Shown in pieces: positions 62,401-64,000 of a stretch of DNA of 64,000 nt. Location of the stretch: contig AP031358.1 of NCBI GenBank assembly GCA_037833965.1, positions 9,246,001 to 9,310,000 on the forward strand. Direction: 5' to 3'. Source of the DNA: Marchantia polymorpha subsp. ruderalis (lineage: Eukaryota > Streptophyta > Marchantiopsida > Marchantiales > Marchantiaceae). How positions within the stretch are numbered: the stretch's first letter is position 1; every line of letters begins with the position of its first letter. The notes beneath the pieces were generated by a model. It was not told where the DNA came from. It did not search any database and was given only the letters and a program-made list of their open reading frames with translations. A program made the position numbers and the translations under genes.

Positions 62401-63992
62401 ATGTCGACATCGGTGAGGCTGCGGATGGTGCCACTCAAGCTCCCGCAGAATGGGTTGCGTGCTTTTGAGGACCGGCTGATTGCAAGGAAACTCGAATTCT
62501 TGCTGTGGGGATGGAATTACGTGTGCGCAGATATGGTGCGCGAATGGCTGGACGAGGAACGACAACCTACGCGCGGATTCCGTCCGCACGTGGATAGATG
62601 GACTGTCCGCGATTGGGACAGGCATTGGGGAGGTGCGCAGGTGAGGACGGGTACCTCCTGTTTGACAGTGAAAGCGTCAAGGTAACGAAGGCAGACGAGG
62701 CCTCCTTCGTGGAATTGTTCAAGCGGGAGAGGTCTTCCAAGAACGGGTACAGGACCCGCGACTACAAAGATCGTTTCCGCAGGACCGTAGCGATGGCGCT
62801 GCTGCAATTGTTGCAGCCGCACCGCACTACGTACATCACGTTGTGGCAGGTGTCCTTCGTGGAGCTCACGTTGGCTGGAGCTCCAGTTCACTGGTCGCGT
62901 ATCCTGCATAGGGTAATGCGACAGCATGCGTTTGAGGAGCGGGGAGGAACTCTCAATCACCTCTCTCCCTTCTTGATAAATTTTTATCGGTCGATGAATT
63001 GTTTAACCGCAGCCGAGCGTGCTCGATTTCCGCCATTGTCAGTCGACCATCCCGGGAGGTAGGGTCCCCATCACCGACTTCCACTCCACCGGGTCAACAG
63101 GATGCGGGGAGAGACGCATCCGCAGCGCGAGTACCGCGGAAGCGAAGATGGGGAGAGGAACCGGAGAAGGAGCGACATCAAGAATCAGTTGCTCTCACCC
63201 GGAAGCGGCCACTGCACGAGGTCTGCAGCCGGCCGTAGCAGAAGGCGCGCAGGCTTTTGTTACCGGCCAGCAGCGCGGAAACGGCGATGATCGCCACAGA
63301 GAAGGGAAGTCCGTCCCCGGAGAAGGATGGGACTACGCGGACGGCCGAAGGAGCAATAGACCACCCTAAGCCTTCGGCGGAGGAGAGACGACCTTCGGGT
63401 CAGGAGTTATCACGTGCGGCGCGGATGAGTGTGCCGCCTACGCATAGGCGACTCCCTGTGGATAGGCGACCTCTTGCGGACGTGGATTTGTGCCTACGCA
63501 TAGGCAGAGAAAGTTCGCCTACGCATAGGCGGGTGCCTACGCATAGGCAGGACTCACCCCCGGTGCAACGCAGGAAGGGGAAGGAGCCGGCGGAAGATTC
63601 GCCTTCGGCTCAAGGGCCTTCGGGACAAGGCCCTCCGGCGAAAAGATCGCCGAGATATGCGCCTTCGGCGCCAGGGCCTTCGAGCCAGCGAGTTACAACC
63701 AGAGAGCCGGCGGAAGCCGCGCCTTCGGCGGGAAATCCGCCGGAAGATGCGCCTTGGGCGGAAGGGCCTTCGGGCCAACGGACATCGGGCGGGCCGCCTT
63801 CGGCTCTACCGCCTTCGGCGGAAGAAGCGCCGGGATTTGCGCCTACGCGTAGGCCGGACGCATCCCTGGCGCAGGACATAAGGTGGAGCAGGACCGATCG
63901 GTGGAGCGGATTGACTGTCTGCAGGGTGAAATTCGTGCGCGCGATGCACAATTACACCCCGCGCAGGTACATTCCGCACGATCGCCTTCGGC
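61196..63992. repeat. Array of two short GC-rich hairpin repeat families
   Basis: Family 1 is CGCCTACGCATAGGCG (6-bp stem CGCCTA/TAGGCG, loop CGCA). Exact copies start at 61364, 61420, 61472, 63435 and 63516. Stem-compensated TGCCTACGCATAGGCA copies start at 63491 and 63534. Degenerate copies lie at 61447, 61795 and 61812, and a perfect palindrome GCCTACGCGTAGGC at 63841. Family 2 is GCCTTCGGC (3-4-bp stem, TTC loop). At least 14 exact copies start at 61196, 61510, 61556, 61635, 61728, 61915, 61981, 63370, 63601, 63661, 63721, 63796, 63811 and 63984. I noticed neither elsewhere in the window. Confidence 0.93.
61711..61728. repeat. Perfect 18-bp palindrome with paired W-box cores
   Basis: CGTTGACCGCGGTCAACG equals its own reverse complement. 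It contains TTGACC in both orientations, the core bound by plant WRKY factors (established motif; binding here is inference). It overlaps the start of a GCCTTCGGC copy by one base. Confidence 0.9.
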
Positions 63993-63997
63993 GGTAG
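62401..63997 (+). pseudogene. Degraded transposon-like ORF with proline-rich hairpin-encoded tail
   Basis: Protein-like sequence runs across three frames. The first is 62401 to about 62640 (ARKLEFLLWGWNYVCADM, HVDRWTVRDWDRHWG). The second is about 62640-63062 (DGYLLFDSESVKVTKADE, then ALLQLLQPHRTTYITLW, APVHWSRILHRVM). The third is about 63062-63997, with a stop at 63236-63238. The middle part loosely resembles the gag-like 'putative plant transposon protein' families, a low-confidence resemblance. The tail is Pro/Ser/Ala/Arg-rich because family 2 hairpins encode PSA and family 1 hairpins PTHRR. Related units recur at an exact 60-bp spacing (63601, 63661, 63721). Two frame changes and a stop indicate decay, or an intron or sequencing error at about 62640. 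The frame closes with TAG at 63995-63997, so any 3' part of the element lies outside. Confidence 0.5.
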
Positions 63998-64000
63998 ACG

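Noticed and set aside
61364-63854. CRISPR-like array
   Set aside because: The repeats are only 9-16 nt, irregularly spaced, partly inside an ORF, and the setting is a eukaryotic nuclear genome with spliced genes.
61150-64000. Organellar (plastid or mitochondrial) insertion
   Set aside because: Palindromic repeats occur in some organelle genomes, but no organellar gene, rRNA or tRNA is present and the ORF resembles a transposon protein.
1-64000. tRNA and rRNA genes
   Set aside because: I looked for TTCGA-type T-loop cores with matching acceptor stems and for rRNA-like conserved stretches, and saw none I could support by eye.

Overview
The window looks like nuclear DNA of a land plant, most likely a bryophyte (moss-like). 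Four protein genes can be assembled with GT-AG introns, and all four belong to families conserved across land plants. They sit in very AT-rich intergenic DNA broken by short GC-rich islands and degraded transposons. No bacterial, viral or organellar gene organisation is visible. The moss assignment is an inference from gene style and the AT-rich, copia-bearing spacers; the land-plant assignment is much firmer.

Layout. 1-5.4 kb: AT-rich spacer with a possible LTR-like stretch (1.66-2.2 kb) and a small hairpin-bearing island (4.1-4.45 kb). 5.4-9.4 kb: mixed DNA with a 292-bp-period tandem duplication and no firm gene. 9.38-12.40 kb (minus): BTB/POZ protein of the At4g08455 type, 3 exons. 12.4-14.3 kb: shared upstream region between divergent genes. 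14.33-16.89 kb (plus): AT74-like histidine phosphatase (phosphoglycerate mutase-like), 5 exons. 17-24.6 kb: AT-rich, with a decayed Ty1/copia element on the minus strand (recognisable gag, RT and RNase H pieces at about 21.1-22.9 kb) and an odd interleaved inverted repeat at 23.84-23.96 kb. 24.6-27 kb: spacer with a possible non-LTR reverse-transcriptase zinc-finger relic. 27.08-30.03 kb (minus): F-box/LRR protein of the FBL3 family, 6 exons. 31-44.7 kb: alternating GC-rich islands (31.8-33, 35-37.4, 40.2-41.2 kb) and AT-rich spacers, with unidentified coding-like fragments, tandem repeats and two perfect 14-bp hairpins. 44.76-53.86 kb (minus): exocyst subunit SEC3, 25 exons that join in frame to 888 residues. 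54.9-58.2 kb: AT-rich with a small MITE-like cluster and an 18-bp hairpin. 58.3-60.2 kb: unassigned moderate-GC DNA. 61.1-64.0 kb: a GC-rich element packed with two families of short hairpin repeats, running off the window.

The four genes do not form a pathway. BTB and F-box proteins are each typical substrate adaptors of cullin-RING ubiquitin ligases (CUL3 and SCF), SEC3 is an exocyst landmark subunit, and the AT74-like protein is a predicted phosphatase or mutase.

The most unusual feature is the 61.2-64.0 kb hairpin array. A 16-nt hairpin (6-bp stem, CGCA loop) and a 9-nt GCCTTCGGC hairpin recur many times, both outside any ORF and inside a degraded proline-rich ORF. Two copies carry a stem change on both sides that preserves pairing, and one copy is read in a different frame, which suggests conservation at the nucleic-acid level rather than the peptide level.
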